Of a stretch of 64,000 nt of DNA, positions 26,098 through 41,000 are shown in pieces. This DNA is from Paramacrobiotus metropolitanus (taxonomy: Eukaryota > Tardigrada > Eutardigrada > Parachela > Macrobiotidae). Location of the stretch: contig NW_026570235.1 in assembly GCF_019649055.1 (NCBI RefSeq), forward strand, positions 558,001 through 622,000, read 5' to 3'. The notes under the pieces were generated by a model. That model was not told the DNA's origin and did no database searches. It saw nothing but the letters and a program-made list of their open reading frames with translations. Positions within the stretch are counted from its first letter, which is position 1. Each line of letters begins with the position of its first letter. A program made the translations under genes and the position numbers.

Positions 26098-29000
26098 ATG
26101 ATGACGGGATCGACAGATGCGGATGCCGACAATATTAGCGCCAAAACACTAACGGCTAGCAGCAGCACCGGCACAGGTCGGAGCAACGGTTCCGCCGGCG
26201 ACCGGAACAGTATCCAGGATGATACATTATACCAGCCATCGATTTTCATTCGCATCTTTGTCGGGGAATTCAATGTTACGGTGAGTGAGCGCCTGATTCA
26301 TCCAGGTTGCATAAGGTTAATAAATAACCAAAGATGGCAGGCGATGATTATGTGCCTGGAATCCAGGGCAAACAGTTTCTGGACTGTGGCGCAATGCATT
26401 ACCTAATGACCAAGTTTGATTGTGCTCCGAATATAGATTTCCGGTGCGCTGAAGAATTCGTGTTGACAATTGATCGTGATTCGTAACACAGACGTAATGT
26501 ATGCATGCAAGATTCTGCAGCCGAGTTTGCACTTCGCAGAAAATGCAAAAATGGCATGAAAACCTTAATTAATTGGTCGTATTAAGGTCACATACACACT
26601 TCCAAGTATGATACGAAGATATCTGGAAACAAAAGGTTTTTCCATTGAAACGCATTCGTCCCAAACAAATGCATGTGACATTCGAACAGACAGTGCCTGC
26701 AATAAATTGGACGCGACTCATTACGTTTTCTTTAAATTTCCGTTTTTCCCTAATCAGGGAGCATGCGTACAGGAATTTGTTTATAGGTTTATGTCACACA
26801 ATATTTTTTAAGCTTTTGAATTACAAGGTATAAATTTGTTTTTTTCCATATTTAAAATTAGCCCTGCGCGTAAAATCATATATTATTCTGTTATGCATAT
26901 ACGGAAGCGTGCTTATTATACTTTCAACAGAACCATAAGCCGCTGTGTCAGTTATTGGTGGCTCTCCAAAGTCCGAGATTAATGGACGTGCACATTTGAA
27001 AAAAGTCTGTTTTAGATTTTGCAGTTGCGCTTGTCAAGTTGCGTAATGTTTAAAAAAGCTGAATCCTTCGTTTCATTTCATAAACATGATGACGATGGCT
27101 ATCGAGTTTTGCCATTAACCTACATACAGAGCTTCCAGAAACGTTGGCGTATCATGAATTCTTTAGGAAGCTTACGGCATTTATGAAGAAAGCATTTCGT
27201 GAAGATTTATCTTCCTGATTTGAATAATCTTTGTCAAGCGTTTCCTTTTCTGCGTGAAAAAACGGAATGATAGTGTGTATCTTTTCCAGCTCTCTCAGTG
27301 TAATTCGGCACTCCAGGTCATTGATTTCTTTAAATGATCGAAAGTGATCGTAGTTTACACGATTTATAGGCAAAATTTGTCTCTAATGACACGAATATTG
27401 CGCAACTATACCAGTGTATTGTTGCATTTGGTACTGATTAAAATATAAACAACCTACCCTGGAAAATACTACGAATAGTGGGGTGATATTGAAAGTAGCT
27501 GGCAAATCTGTTGTGTGCATTGTTGAATGTTCATATATTTATATGCTGTTCTTGGATTCGCAATCCTGCGGTGTCTGTACCTGTGAGAATGTAGGCGTCT
27601 TTGCAAATGGATGCTCTGTTTTAGAATATCTGTTCCGGTTCCTTCTTTCAATAGACTCGAAAATATTGTGCACAAGTGAACATGGGAAGGTGCCTACGGT
27701 ACTTTGAAATTATCATGAGGTGTCTCTGATCATAACGTTTCGTTTTCCAACGCTTGCCAAAAAAACGTTCTCACGCTACAGTTTAAGTGGTTCTTTGGTT
27801 CGGCACTTATCAAGTGGAATGCTTTTGGGCATTGTCTCGCGCTTTTGTGTCTGTTATGTGGTGGGGCCGTCACGTTACGGCAGGACCCTTATGGAAGTTA
27901 TAGGAAACATGAGTTACTGAGTATATCGTATTTTCTGTACGTTTTGTGTTTTAATCTATACTTTGAAATTTATTACATAATGAATATTACACACATTGTG
28001 GATAGGAATCTACCAATAATACGAGTATTTGGTACGATTGCCCATAGGTATAGGAGCGTAATGCGTTTACTTTAGATTTAATATACCGGTGCCATTGTAC
28101 CTACAAATAAAGGTATCATGATATTTTCTTGCGCCAGTTTTATCGTTTAAATTGCGCATTCATTATAATATGCAGAATTTAGGTTTTTTATCCGCAGAAA
28201 TATTTTCCTACGTAAATGACGATTTGTTACATATCGAAATATAGCATACCGCCGATACCGGTACCGGCGGTACGTGCGTTTTCTTGCATATGACAATTGT
28301 TCTGGTTCCACGCAGCTGCAACGTCGCCATTATACGGTTGTTCGGCATTCCTGTAGGGAAACTGGCATTGCCTTGGATTTTTTATTTACTCATTGCTAAT
28401 CCACGCGTGTCGACCTCGTTCATTTGCTGCTATATCACATTTACCTTGCAATACTTGTACCCTTTGTAACCACCATTGAATTCGCTATTGGTTGGTTTAG
28501 CAGCGGTTTGAGTAACACGGTGTATTGATTTCTTTTGCAGCCATAGAGTGAGAACTTTTTTATACAGAGCACATTTGCGTTTTATGCAGATTTTTGAGGG
28601 AAGGCGGTAACTTGAAGTCTTGAACTAATAAGTTTTGAAAAATATGTAACATTGACAGTCGCGTTATTTGTTTACGTTGTTTACGCTTGTTTGTCTATAC
28701 AGTTTTGACTTTGTCCTTATTAAAGTGGGCATGAGAAATGCTGTATCCGATGGAGTGTAAAATTTACATCATGCTTGTAAGCATTTTCACGGGCAAAGAG
28801 TAAAATATATATACACCACAAGCGTAACTTTCGGAAACTCTGAAATGTGAATCGTTATTATTAAATAAAGATTAATATTATCCTCTATTCCAGATATTAT
28901 CAGATACTGCTCAGCTTAAAAGAAACGATCGCGAAATTTTGTGCCAACAGCTTTTTACTTATAGTTACAGCGGCAGTTGTGAAATTTACTGTTATGTACT

Positions 29001-32000
29001 CACAAACGGGCGCAATATCATTTCTGTGTGCACTATGCCGGGCTTAATTTTTGTATTTTATGATTTTCTAGAAAACAGATTACTACATAATCTGAAATTG
29101 CTCATAATTCATACAGTAATTTGCTTTAACAACGTAAAGAAATATCATCAGCACTCCTGTAGAGCTGCAAAAGTAGACAATAGGTTATCGATAACATCCA
29201 AAATGATTAATGCAGTGGTGCGGCACTAAATGTTTAATTCTTGCAATAACGCTTATTGTGGTGTAACAGAGTACCACCCATGCATAAGAAACACCAAGTT
29301 GAAGGTCGCCGTGGATTTGCTGTTGACTATATTGAGAAAATGCGGTAGCAGCAATTGATCACGAAAACATCGTTAGTAAGTTGACTAAATGGATTTAACC
29401 TAGAATACAGGCTGCATGCTGTTTTCTGGCCATCTACAAATTAATCGCATTGTATCAAAAAAGTGTAGCAAGAGTGCGAACTTTGATGCGCTAAGTCAAT
29501 TACAAATTCATCAAACCATAAATAACAAACAACATGGCGAGCGCATTAATAATTTTCTTGGAGAGCACTTAAATAAAAAATGTGTTTTTTCAATATTTAA
29601 CTGCGTGTGTTATCGAAGCAATCTTCTATAAATGTATAGCGGCATAGTTAAGAATTGTCTACTGAATGTCTATGGGAAACGACACTTCTGTAAGTTTTCG
29701 GTTTAACAAGAAGTGTGCTTAATTATTAATAATGGTCAGTTTAAGAATTTATGAGCATAAGCTTATCAATAAAAATCGTGAATTAATCTGTTACGCAATC
29801 TATTATTAAGAGCTTTGTACAAAAAGACCATTCAGCGAATTTACTAACTTGCCGTTGATCTCCTTTTCTTCTGAAAATCTTGTCTTAAATCTGCGACTAA
29901 TTCATGCACAAGCATTTTATATGCCTTGGCGTTACCTTGACACGTACTTACGATTCACAGCTCAGTGGCTGATAAGTTACCGGTTCAATAAGATTTTAAA
30001 CTTACGGTCTGATTGCCTAAGGTGCATTCAGTCGTGAATGTGTGCAGCATACAATGTTCTAGCAAAAATTGTTATTACTACGACCGCGTACTTGGTACTT
30101 GGAATTAATTTTTCACCAGTGAGAAATATGCCCTGAACTGGCTAGCAGAACCTGCTTTTCGTGTCGTCGTTTTTTTTAAAGTTTGACTTACTACGCACGT
30201 AGTCAAGATTTTTTCGTTCGTTTGTATACTATAAGCGAAAAAACTGAGAAATTCCTGATGGTTCCGTATTGCATCTCGATAGATCGTAAATGCCGTCGAG
30301 ATTGCCGAGCAGGTGCAGCATTTTTGCCCCGGCCAAACACATGTACAGGCTCCTGTGTGTTTGAATATGACTCCGATATCAAGTGTCGCAACCGTATCAC
30401 TTGACCGTTTCTTTCTGCATGTTTTTTGCCATCATACTGGTCAGAATGTTCTTCGTCAGTTTGTATTGATGGAATGATGGCACATTCGCACTGCTGCACT
30501 TGTTGCAACTTGATCGTAACGAGCGCCGAGCTTCTGATTGCTGTCACTTAATTAAATATGTATTTGCTGCATGAATAAATTATTCCCCTATTCACCGAAT
30601 TTGGACAGCAGCCGGAACAGTGCTGCTAATATTGCACAATATACAAATCCGTTTTTTTGCTGTGGTTTTCCCAAATAGCATTTGAACAAAAAATTACCTG
30701 TTACGAAATACCATGGATAATCATTCACTATCACCATCGGAATTTGGTAGTCCAGATGATTATCCACCTTTAGCTAATCCCATGGATAAAATTTATATGC
30801 ACACCCCGCGCTCCAACCGTGTCCATTTGGCCTATGTTGGATCGTCAGTGGTTATTATTTTTGCCAATGTATGCAGTACTTTTGCAGATTTCTCCGAATC
30901 TCTGCTTGTATTAACAGAGTGCATTTGAATTGCTATCAGCCGGAAATTCTTTTATGTATAATATGCGCCAGTCGATAACATGTTTGCTTTGATTGCTCAT
31001 TTACTGGATTAACGCATTGATAAACGTCCAAACCAAAATTATTGTATTTTCTTTGCAGAAATGTCTTCAATTTCCACCCACAACGCCAATTTGGGAAGTC
31101 AAGCAGAAGCTGTTTGCAACATTGCCAAAGGTAACCAATCAATTTTATCCGGCAGGTATTTAAATCTACGATGCTTCACTACGTTAGTGCAAAATGATAC
31201 TGTTGCAAGAGAAAAGGTAATATTATTATTTCAGTTTATTTATTTATTTTACGATAAGTTGATGTAAAATTGTTTTCTAATTCAAAACCCATCTAACAAA
31301 TATATACCAGGTTTTTGTGAATGTAATATCACGTAGTGCGTAGTAATGACCGATACAAATTCTGTGATTCTTCGCTCAAAAGCATATGTTGCATTTATTA
31401 TTTGGTTTTCTCATTGTCGTAGCTCACAGATTTTGCGCATCTGCAGATTATAGGCGATAAAAACCGGTTGCAAGCGACGACACAAACTTTTAAAAGCGTG
31501 TTATTAAAATTGTCACCGCGTTATTAATGATATATACGGACAGTGCGGTATAGTAAGATATCCGACCCTGTTCGTTACTTTGGTTTTGAACTTTCCAAAA
31601 AATTACAGTAATACCGAAGAGTGAAGCCACTAATGATGTAGTATGTTCTGATGAATTACTGATTTGTATAGCCAAGTGTGCGAAGAGTATAACGCATTCA
31701 AACAGTATTTGAGACATTTTTAGCTATGTTTTGGAAAAAATATGTACTTTTTGGTAAATAAAGTCTTTATGAAAATGCCTCGGAAATTTGTAATTTGCAG
31801 CAGCTGTTGCTTTCCGCCACCTTATCTGTCGCCTGTCGTCCTTAACTATCGTTGTTAACTACGTGGGTGCCACGTAATTAAACGTTCACGCACGGAAATT
31901 ACCAAGTTACATTAGGCTTAACGGCAGTATTAATCGTTGTGCCAGCGACAAACGACAGCAGCGTAAAATATTTTTTGCCTAAATGATTATTATGAAATCT

Positions 32001-35000
32001 GTCTCTCTTTTTCAGGAATTGAAAGACAGCTTCAATTATGGCCTCTTCTGTCCGCCCTACAACGGTCGTGCCGGGAAATTTTTGGACGACGAGCGTATGT
32101 TGCAGGATTATCCGATGCCTGGACATGTTGGCTATTTGGAGGTACGCACACCACTACAAATAGATTTACAAACGCCGGCGCTAATCTTATGCCATATCGT
32201 CAACAATATCAATCATAACTGATTGGTTTAACGCAAGTTTTAAGAGAGCAGAATTTTGGCGAACGACTTTGTCCTAATCGTTCATAGTACCATATACCTT
32301 AAGTTCATTTATGATGAACCCGTCCATCTATGTCAAAATGTACATGGCAGTGTTAGATTGAATTACGTGATGTTGCACTCGCACTCGGCAGTTTTCAGTG
32401 CAGCCACCCGTTTGTCCATTGTTTCCTGTCATCAACGACTTCAGTTTCTCAAGATATAATAATTGCAGTTTACTTACATCAGATCATGCTCCGCTAGTTT
32501 ATTGCGCATTATAGAAAAAACTGAAATGATTTTGTCACAGGTTAACCATTTCGTACATTTTTTTAATTTTAATCTGTTTTGCATTACGCTGGGAAAGTTA
32601 ATATCTGCATTGTTTGGTTAAGCTACCTTTAAAATTTAAAATTTTTCATCAGATTGGCGTACGAATAAAACTTTATGAAGTGTTATTCATTTTCTTCGAT
32701 ATTTGCATTTGTTTTCCAAATATTCACAATCCGAATTTATAGTTCTGCGCCTTTCGCTGGTGCTTTTTATTGGATTATAGGCCGTATTCAATAAATATGA
32801 TTCACTGAGCATGCACGCAAACCTGTTTTAATGAAAACAAAATACTAATAATTTTTGTATAACATAAAAACTGTAAAACTTTATGAGTAATGTAGCGATT
32901 CTATTATCGCATCGACATACGTTTTTACAACACTGCCGATGATGCAGTCACTTTTCGCAATGGCTCTGTCTGTATTCTTTATGCGCTGTGGGCATATCAT
33001 AATACGGTAATTATTACCATGTCTTTACTTTAATAACGAATTCAAATTTTTTTCCCGTGGATCGTTTATTTGTCTTTCCGCCCACATTTGTTTTGTTGTT
33101 CTCATTAGCTGCAAATCAACAATGATACTTTTAGGTTCACTGATTCAGTTGTGAGCAAATGATCAAACAGGTTTCGGTATACCGGGGCGGATTAGCTGTG
33201 CGAAACGACAGAAGAAATGTTTGACTGATGATATTAAAAACTGTTAATCTGGAGGAAGAAATCTGCTTCTTTGTCATAGCGGAAGTGATGTGCGATTTTT
33301 TCCCATCGCTCACAAAGCAATAAATTGTGTGTGGCTTTTTTGTCACAGACTTGATTAAAGGTGTCGCAGTAGGGGGTGATTAGTTTTATTGATCTCGAAG
33401 CACTTACTAATTCATATGCATGCATACGTAGGTTCTTGCTGTTTCAATTTAAGAAGTAGTTCTTGTACTGTTTATCGCGACCACCCGAGAGCCCTAATAT
33501 AAAAGAGTGCTGCAGATTCCCACTTTCCACATAATTCTTCGAATACCCTGCTCTTCAAAAACCATGGCTGCTGAAAATGATAAATTTTGAAATTTCTAAT
33601 TTTATTAAAATTAAACTTCATTCGATAGTCTAGAAAATTTTAACCTTCGAATGATTGATATTTTTTAATACACTGCGGAACTGTTTGGATACATGCAGGC
33701 GTACGTGTATGCGCAAAGCCGGCGGACATTAATTTCCATTTTACAATCGAGCAACTCCTCCGGCTCTTAGGAAAATCTGAATTAAAATCAGGGTTAGTGG
33801 TGATTTTGAACTCTTGATCAGAGGGTAATTGTTTAGCGGGTTTTTTATTATCTCTATATGGAGTACGCACTACAAACCGTAAAGGAGGTTGCCGTTAAGA
33901 TACCGGTTGACCGTGTTGAGCTGGGGTGATAAGTATAAGTATATTCTCCGACCATGTTTTTTGCCCCATCGCTGCTTTACCTTGTTTTGACGACCTTGAT
34001 TTCGCTCAAGCACAGCGCAGCGTAATCTCTGAGAAAAACGAGTGAGTTACGGCAAATGTATGTAGTATCGCAGATGAAATAATATTGCATGCACAACCAA
34101 CAATGTAAGTGCGTTCTACTTAAGGTTGCTGGATGATATACTGTACACGATGATTACAGATTGATGGTTGTAATTGTTATGTACGGCGCTCTTCTTTTTT
34201 TCTTACTTTCGTGTGCCGATCGGGCAATACATTCAAGAATGATGGAGTGAGGTGTTCGGTGTGATGGCGTTGCGACTTTCGGCTGGCTGTTTTATGTCAC
34301 GGCTACCGTAAGCTAGATGAGCCAGAATCAATTGCTTGTACTTGTGTCCGAACTGCGGCTTCTGCGGCTGCATACTGGTTGTTTTTTTGTTAAACTAGAC
34401 ATCGTGTGGTTGCACAAAATTGGTACCTAATTAGAAATTAACTTGTTATTGGTGTGATTTTAAAATCTGCGGTCGATACTGTAAAGTAATCATCTAAAAC
34501 ACAGGCGGTTGCGTTATAAGTCCTTTAATCGAATTAGCTTCTGCGAAATGTTCTGAGACTGTCGTGGATATATCATATCTGGTAATATGCGAACATTGTT
34601 TTTTGCTTTTCTATACTTGCGTATATTTTTTCATAAAAGAATGCAGATGCCTAGTTTTGCATTTTGCATGCTTTATGAATTATTAGTCAAGAGTCCGATG
34701 CCGACTGCGGTTCGGTCTTGACTAAGTTTACTAACCCGAATTTCCGGCTCATTAGCGAACCGCAGCGGCGGCCTCAGCGGCGCTCCGCCCCAACATAAGT
34801 GACACCTTTGGAAAAAGATGTTAGCCGCTGAACACGAGATAGTAATTTTCTTTCTCTCTATGCATTGCAGCTCAAATACAAACGGCGTGTCTACAAGATG
34901 ATGAATCTGGACGAGAAAGTTTTGAAACAGTTGCATTCAAAGGTAAAGAACTCGTCTCTTTGACCGGCACCGAGTACAGAAACTGTTATCATTGATAATA

Positions 35001-38000
35001 CCAATATTGACGCACATTGTGTGCGAGCGGCTACTCGGCGGTAGTCCACTTGTTTGTGCTGTGCTTTGGAATATTATGCGCGGATTGATGCAAGTCCATC
35101 TTACGAGTATTATGCATTAGGCCAATCTGCGGAAATTCATTGACTATGTGCTCACGGGACAATCGGACAAAATCTGTCGGTTGTGCGAAAAAGGCTTGGA
35201 TCCAAATTTTCATGATTTAGATTCTGGAGGTAAGGGAGGAAAGTCCGCTTTTAATTCTATCGTCATTTTTGAAAAAATATTTTCATGTCATCGTTAAGTA
35301 GTTATATCTGTATTAATACGAATTTTACACTTTACATTTTCAGAAACACCTTTAACGATTGCGGCTGCACTGACTGAGCCGGCTCCTGTTCTGGCGGCTC
35401 TCGTTAACGGTGGCGCACATCTTGACTTCCGGGCACTTGATGGCTGTACAGCACTGCACCGAGCCGCCCAACGGGATAACTTCAAAGCTTTACAAGTATG
35501 TTTAGTAGATTACGGCGGCATTAAATGTGTTTTGCGCTCCAAATTGATAAGATTAGAAGCGAGATAGGCAATCAATAGCCGTGTTATATAACTGACGCTG
35601 TCTTTAGCGGTGCTGCTGTACACTGCAATAACTGCTGTGATTTACGGCGGTCACGTTTAATATGGCTAAAAGCTGGGAATTATTTACCAGGTTTATAACC
35701 AGATAGGAAATAATAAAAGCAGTTTAATTATTCGTCCGTTAAACCGCAAACGTAATCATAGTAATTATTCAGAACAAGAGTGAAAACATGTGGTGTAATA
35801 TACATTAATATCGGTTTGGCAAATGTTTTTGACTGAGTGGATTAAGGAGTTGATACCTTAAAGACGACCGTGATAACGCCATAATCTATTATTAACCTAC
35901 AATTGTTAAACAGCTTTGCTGAATTGTTAAATAGTCTAAAATGAGTTTTGCTTGTAGTTCTTTTGTTTAACTTTGAGATGTCCATCATAAATTGCTGCGG
36001 TGATCCGCTTTAGCGGAAATTATAGCTTGTAATAAAAGAACAGAACGCATAATTATTTCATAGATATTCCGAAGTATACGATATATAGTGATTTATAACG
36101 AAGCTCGTTGTTCTTCTTTTATACTTACCTGTTCCGTTTCGTTAGCTTTGTAACGGTTCCCATGCTTTTGTCATTCTTCCGTACTCGTACAGATCATCGT
36201 TCGCAAATTTCGCACGCACTGTGCGTGGTAGAAGATTTGTATTAAAAAAACTTCTTAGATATGTATGAATACAAAATTAAAGCTGCAAAACGTTTCCTTT
36301 ATTAAAATACGAGTAGTAGCGGCTGTTTGTTTGTTATATTCTGGATTAAATTACTGTAATTTTGACTATTTTATAGGGCTTGTTAGACTTGGGATCGTCT
36401 GCAAATTACAAAGACGCGAAAGGATTAACGCCTCTGTATTATTCCGTTACCCACGCAAAAGACCCTAATTTATGTGAAAAGTTATTACATAATTATGCGA
36501 TTCTCGGCACAGTTGACTCACAAGGCTGGGAGGAAATTCATCAGGTAAATCATTGACGCATTATTTAATATTTGTGCTATATATATGCATGCATTTTCTT
36601 GACGTAATTTATTTACAAGCATATTATAGCCAAAACAAACATCCTGTTTATACTTAAACAGTTCTACTAAACATTTTTATTTCTTACCACTTGATCGGTA
36701 AAAATAATGACGACGGTATTTTGTGAAATCTCTGAATTTATTGAAATAGAAGCTCGAATTTTGCAATGGAAAATTTTGGAAAACCTTTAGCAATGTTACT
36801 GCGATTTTTACATTATGCTGAGTTAACCGCATTAGATCATTATAATTGTTGAAGAGTTATGTAAAGCACAATACTTACTTCTGACAGCTAAATTAGCTTC
36901 AGTTACACTTATGGCCAGTTTGTCCTCAAATCTGAGGTTAATCTGCGTAACTGAGCGTGGCGTTTGATGCCGTACAGCAGTGAAGAACACGATGTACACT
37001 CACGTTCCAGCTGTTTGCCCAAGGTCCATTGTCTAGTTCAGCGCTTCTGTAACAAAGCTCAACATTGTCCTCCTTTTGAGTGTGCTTGTGTTTTTTCTCT
37101 CGACAGGCATGTCGGTATGGTCATGTCCGCCATTTGGAACATTTGATATTTTACGGTGCGGATATTGATGCGCGTAACGCGAGCGGCAATACACCGCTAC
37201 ACACTGCCGCTGTCAATAATCAGGTGCGTGTATATGTGTGTATATGTTTGCGTTATTTCAGTTTTTTGAAGATCTTTATACGACCATCGGGAGTGTTGTA
37301 ATAGTTGCGTCACTTTGCACTTTATTGATCTACTTGAGAAAAGGAAAAACTTGCCGTTCAGAGTACTTCCGGACAATGGCATATGCATGTTATACATTAC
37401 ATGATCTTCCATATATGGTTTATTAATCGATTTCCGTTGTTCGGAATCATGCTACAGGAGAGCTGTGCGCGAGTGTTGCTGTTTCGCGGGGCGGATAAGT
37501 ATGCCAAGAATTATGCCAATCAGACCGCGTATCAAGTTGCGGTTATAGCGCAAGCCATTGAGCTAGCGGAAGTGATTAAGCGCCATTCATCCAAAGACGT
37601 CGGTACGTTAGTGTATACGCCATGCGGCGCTAACAAAATGCTACTTCGTCGTGTGTATCGTTTTTTATCCCGAGTTAAGTACCTGATAACTTGGTAACTG
37701 AAGGTTAATCTTTTGTAATCAAATTCAAAGTCATGTTTCGAAATTTTCTGCAACTTAATTCTTCTGCACACAGTGTGTAAATAGCGAAAAACGTTACTAC
37801 AGATACTGCAATGTTTTAACTTGTAAGGGCATTTAATTGCGCATGGGTGCTTACTGCCGATGTGCAATTACAAGCATTAATAACTATTTCTTTAATAAAA
37901 ACATATACTGCAAGTAACCACAAATCAAACTTTAGAGTAAGTAACATATTTCGAGAGGGTTTGTGTTAAATGTAAGTTGATATTTTTTTGTCAAAACTGC

Positions 38001-41000
38001 TAAGAAATCTTTCTCTCTTCAGTGCCTTTACGAGAGAAGCCGTCATTTAATCCGCGTCGCCGGCGCCGTAGCTGTAGTCCGAACAGCACACTGAGCCGCG
38101 CCAGCAGCGTCAACCGGCTGGGTTCGCGTTCGCCATCCCTGCGTAACGGTCCGTTAGCCAGTCCTTCGCCATCGATGCGCAGCAGCTGTCTCATGTTCTC
38201 CACGACCGGAAGTGTTTCGAGCAACGGTAGTAATTGTGAGAATTCCCATCCGAGCGAAGCGGACTTCTCCTCCTCCGGCGTGGTCACGGACAAGAGTTCC
38301 TGCAGCGATGAGAGCACCTGTACACCGATGAACCGGCCCCCCATCGCTACGACACAGCGCTCACGTGCCCATCATCCCAGCGTCTGCTCCGAGCAGATTC
38401 ACACCCTCAGTCGGTCTTCCTCGCAGGCGTTCTCCGTCAAAAGTGTGCCGACGATGCGGGCCGATAGTGCGTTCTCCTCGGATTCTATGCCGTTCTCGTC
38501 ACGTGATCCGTCACCGTCGGAGCGCGGTCTAATGGGTGTACCGCGCACGGTGACGCTGATGCGCGGGGGACATGGTTATGGATTTGTCCTGCGGGGCTCC
38601 AAGAGTGGCCATATGAGTATTAATCGGGATATTAATGTCGCGATGAGCGACAATCCGCCGGCGTTGCAGTATTTGGATGAAGTGGACCGCGGCGGTCCAG
38701 CTGATCTGGCTGGACTTAAAGCCGGCGATTATTTGTTGACGATAAATTCGGAAGATGTCAGAACATATCCTCACGAGAAGGCCGTCAGCTTGATAAGACA
38801 AGCTCAACATACCGTCACGTTGACGGTGCTTACTCCTCCGAGGATTCCCAGTCGCGCCGGAAGCGGAAGTAGCAAGTCTACTTTGGTCACAAGCAAATTT
38901 CGTAAAAATGGTAAAAGATTCAAGATAATTTGTTTATCCAATTTTTTAGTAACACTTACTTAAATAATGAATAATAATAGAAATTGGACATCTGTTCCAT
39001 AATTAAATACATATTCAATATTGCGATACATAAAATAATGACCCAAAGTGCTGCAGTGAAAATAAAAATAAAATGCTTAAATCGTAAATTTTTTTCTTGT
39101 GGAGTTGTTATCCATGTATCTTACTAGTTGATCGTACTGTAGATTCTCGCATGGCTATTCCCCCGCCTCCGAGGAGAGACCCGCGAACTGCGCTGACCAT
39201 TGGTCCGGAAAGAGCGAGGTCATACGTCGGCTTAAACGATATCGGTAAGTGTGAGAATTCGGTTCCGCCGAAACGAATGGCTCCGTAACTCCGGTTGCTG
39301 CAGTTTTACCGTCACTCGTCAATATGCGCATTGAAATTAACCTTAATATTATGGATGAATAGGTTTATTGCTTCGCTTCTAAGAACCATTAAAGCTGTTG
39401 TTGGCGCTTGAACATTAGGTCTACAGTTGTCATTTCCGCAGTTGACAAAGTTAACTAGAGGTTCATAATGGAGCAAGTGTTTTGTTGGTGGGCATAAGCC
39501 GAAGTATAATCGGTCTGGCTGGAAATGAATAAGTGCCAGTGTTGAGCCGTTTTTTTCGTATTCTTTACGATCCTGAACAATACACTAAGTGTTCTGTTAG
39601 GTGCAGCCAATCATGACACCATGACCAGTGAATCGGCAAAAATTGCCTCCATTCGCGCACGACCTTTATCGAAGCGCATAACGGCCAGCGAGATTGAGGA
39701 GCTGTTAGTGCGACAGGGTGCCGGTGCGGGCGGCGGCAGCGGCAGTGCCGCCTCGTCCACGGGCCGCAGTTCACCCGCTCCCAACTTATCGTCATTTGCC
39801 CCGCTGCCTCTCAACGACCGGCCCGACACCGTTCGCCATCTGCCCACTTCAGCGTCGTCATCATCAGCAGCCTCAACATCGTCGCGCGTCTTCACGAGTG
39901 TAGCCCACATGAAACGTCAACGCGCGGCACTTCAGCAGCAGCGTCGCAAGACGGATGTCGTTAGTACGGCCAGTCTCCATAAAGACTACCATAGCACTCC
40001 AGATTTGTCCGCTGAAGGAGCACCGGACGGTCTTGAGACGGGTGCCGGTGGACATAATAACGACGATACCGAGGAGCTGTACAGTGACACGGTCTTCCAC
40101 GCCCACCACCACCACCCGGTTGCGGCTAATTATCATACGCTCAACAAAGTGCCCGATAGTCCTCAACAGGTTAGTTACTGATTTCCGCTATTGATCGCGT
40201 GGACAGTGGACATACAAGTAGGGAGCGCAAAAGTCGGCGGATAATTATGCCGCTAATTTGCACTATGCGACACTTAGCTGTGCCGGTCAATTGGCATTGC
40301 CACAGCCAGGGCGGTCAGTCACTTGTCGATTACGGATTGCGGTTAGCGCGCTTGGGCACGGCATGCTCTTCCTTGTCAAACAATAGAATAAATTGTATGG
40401 TCAGGATGTTTGGTTAGCCAAACAGCAACTGCCGTTGATTACACGGTCTTTTCACGGTGATAAGTATCCGTATTTGTTTTAAAGCGCGTGCCAAGGCAGA
40501 CGCTGTACTCATTGACGCCTGAGAATGCCATCTTTTTAACAAACATATTTGGTCAGCTCATTAAAAATAGCTTTTTCACACACTGACCCACATACCGAGT
40601 TTGACGACATTATTTAACAAAGTTTGATCGACATCTACAATTGCAACAAGATCATATTGGCTGCTTATACAGTTACCGCATCACAACGGTTACCGCAGCG
40701 TTCCAACCACGCCCTCCGAGCATTCGGCATACGCGCGGCCTATCATCGCGAATCATAATACCGCCAGTGCCAAGCCGCCCCTTCCGCCCAACCGTCCCCC
40801 TTCGCACGCGGCTGCCGTGCACCATCCTCCTCCTGCACAGCAGCAGCACACGTTAAACCGCTCAACCGACCGTGCTTCCTCGCAACCGCGTTTTGTGCTG
40901 ACCTCCATGAAACCCAGTCAAAGTCTGGATGAACGGGCATACGCGCAGGTGCGCTATTACAACGCCCCGCCCACCGCCGCCCCGGAGGATCCGGAGCCGG

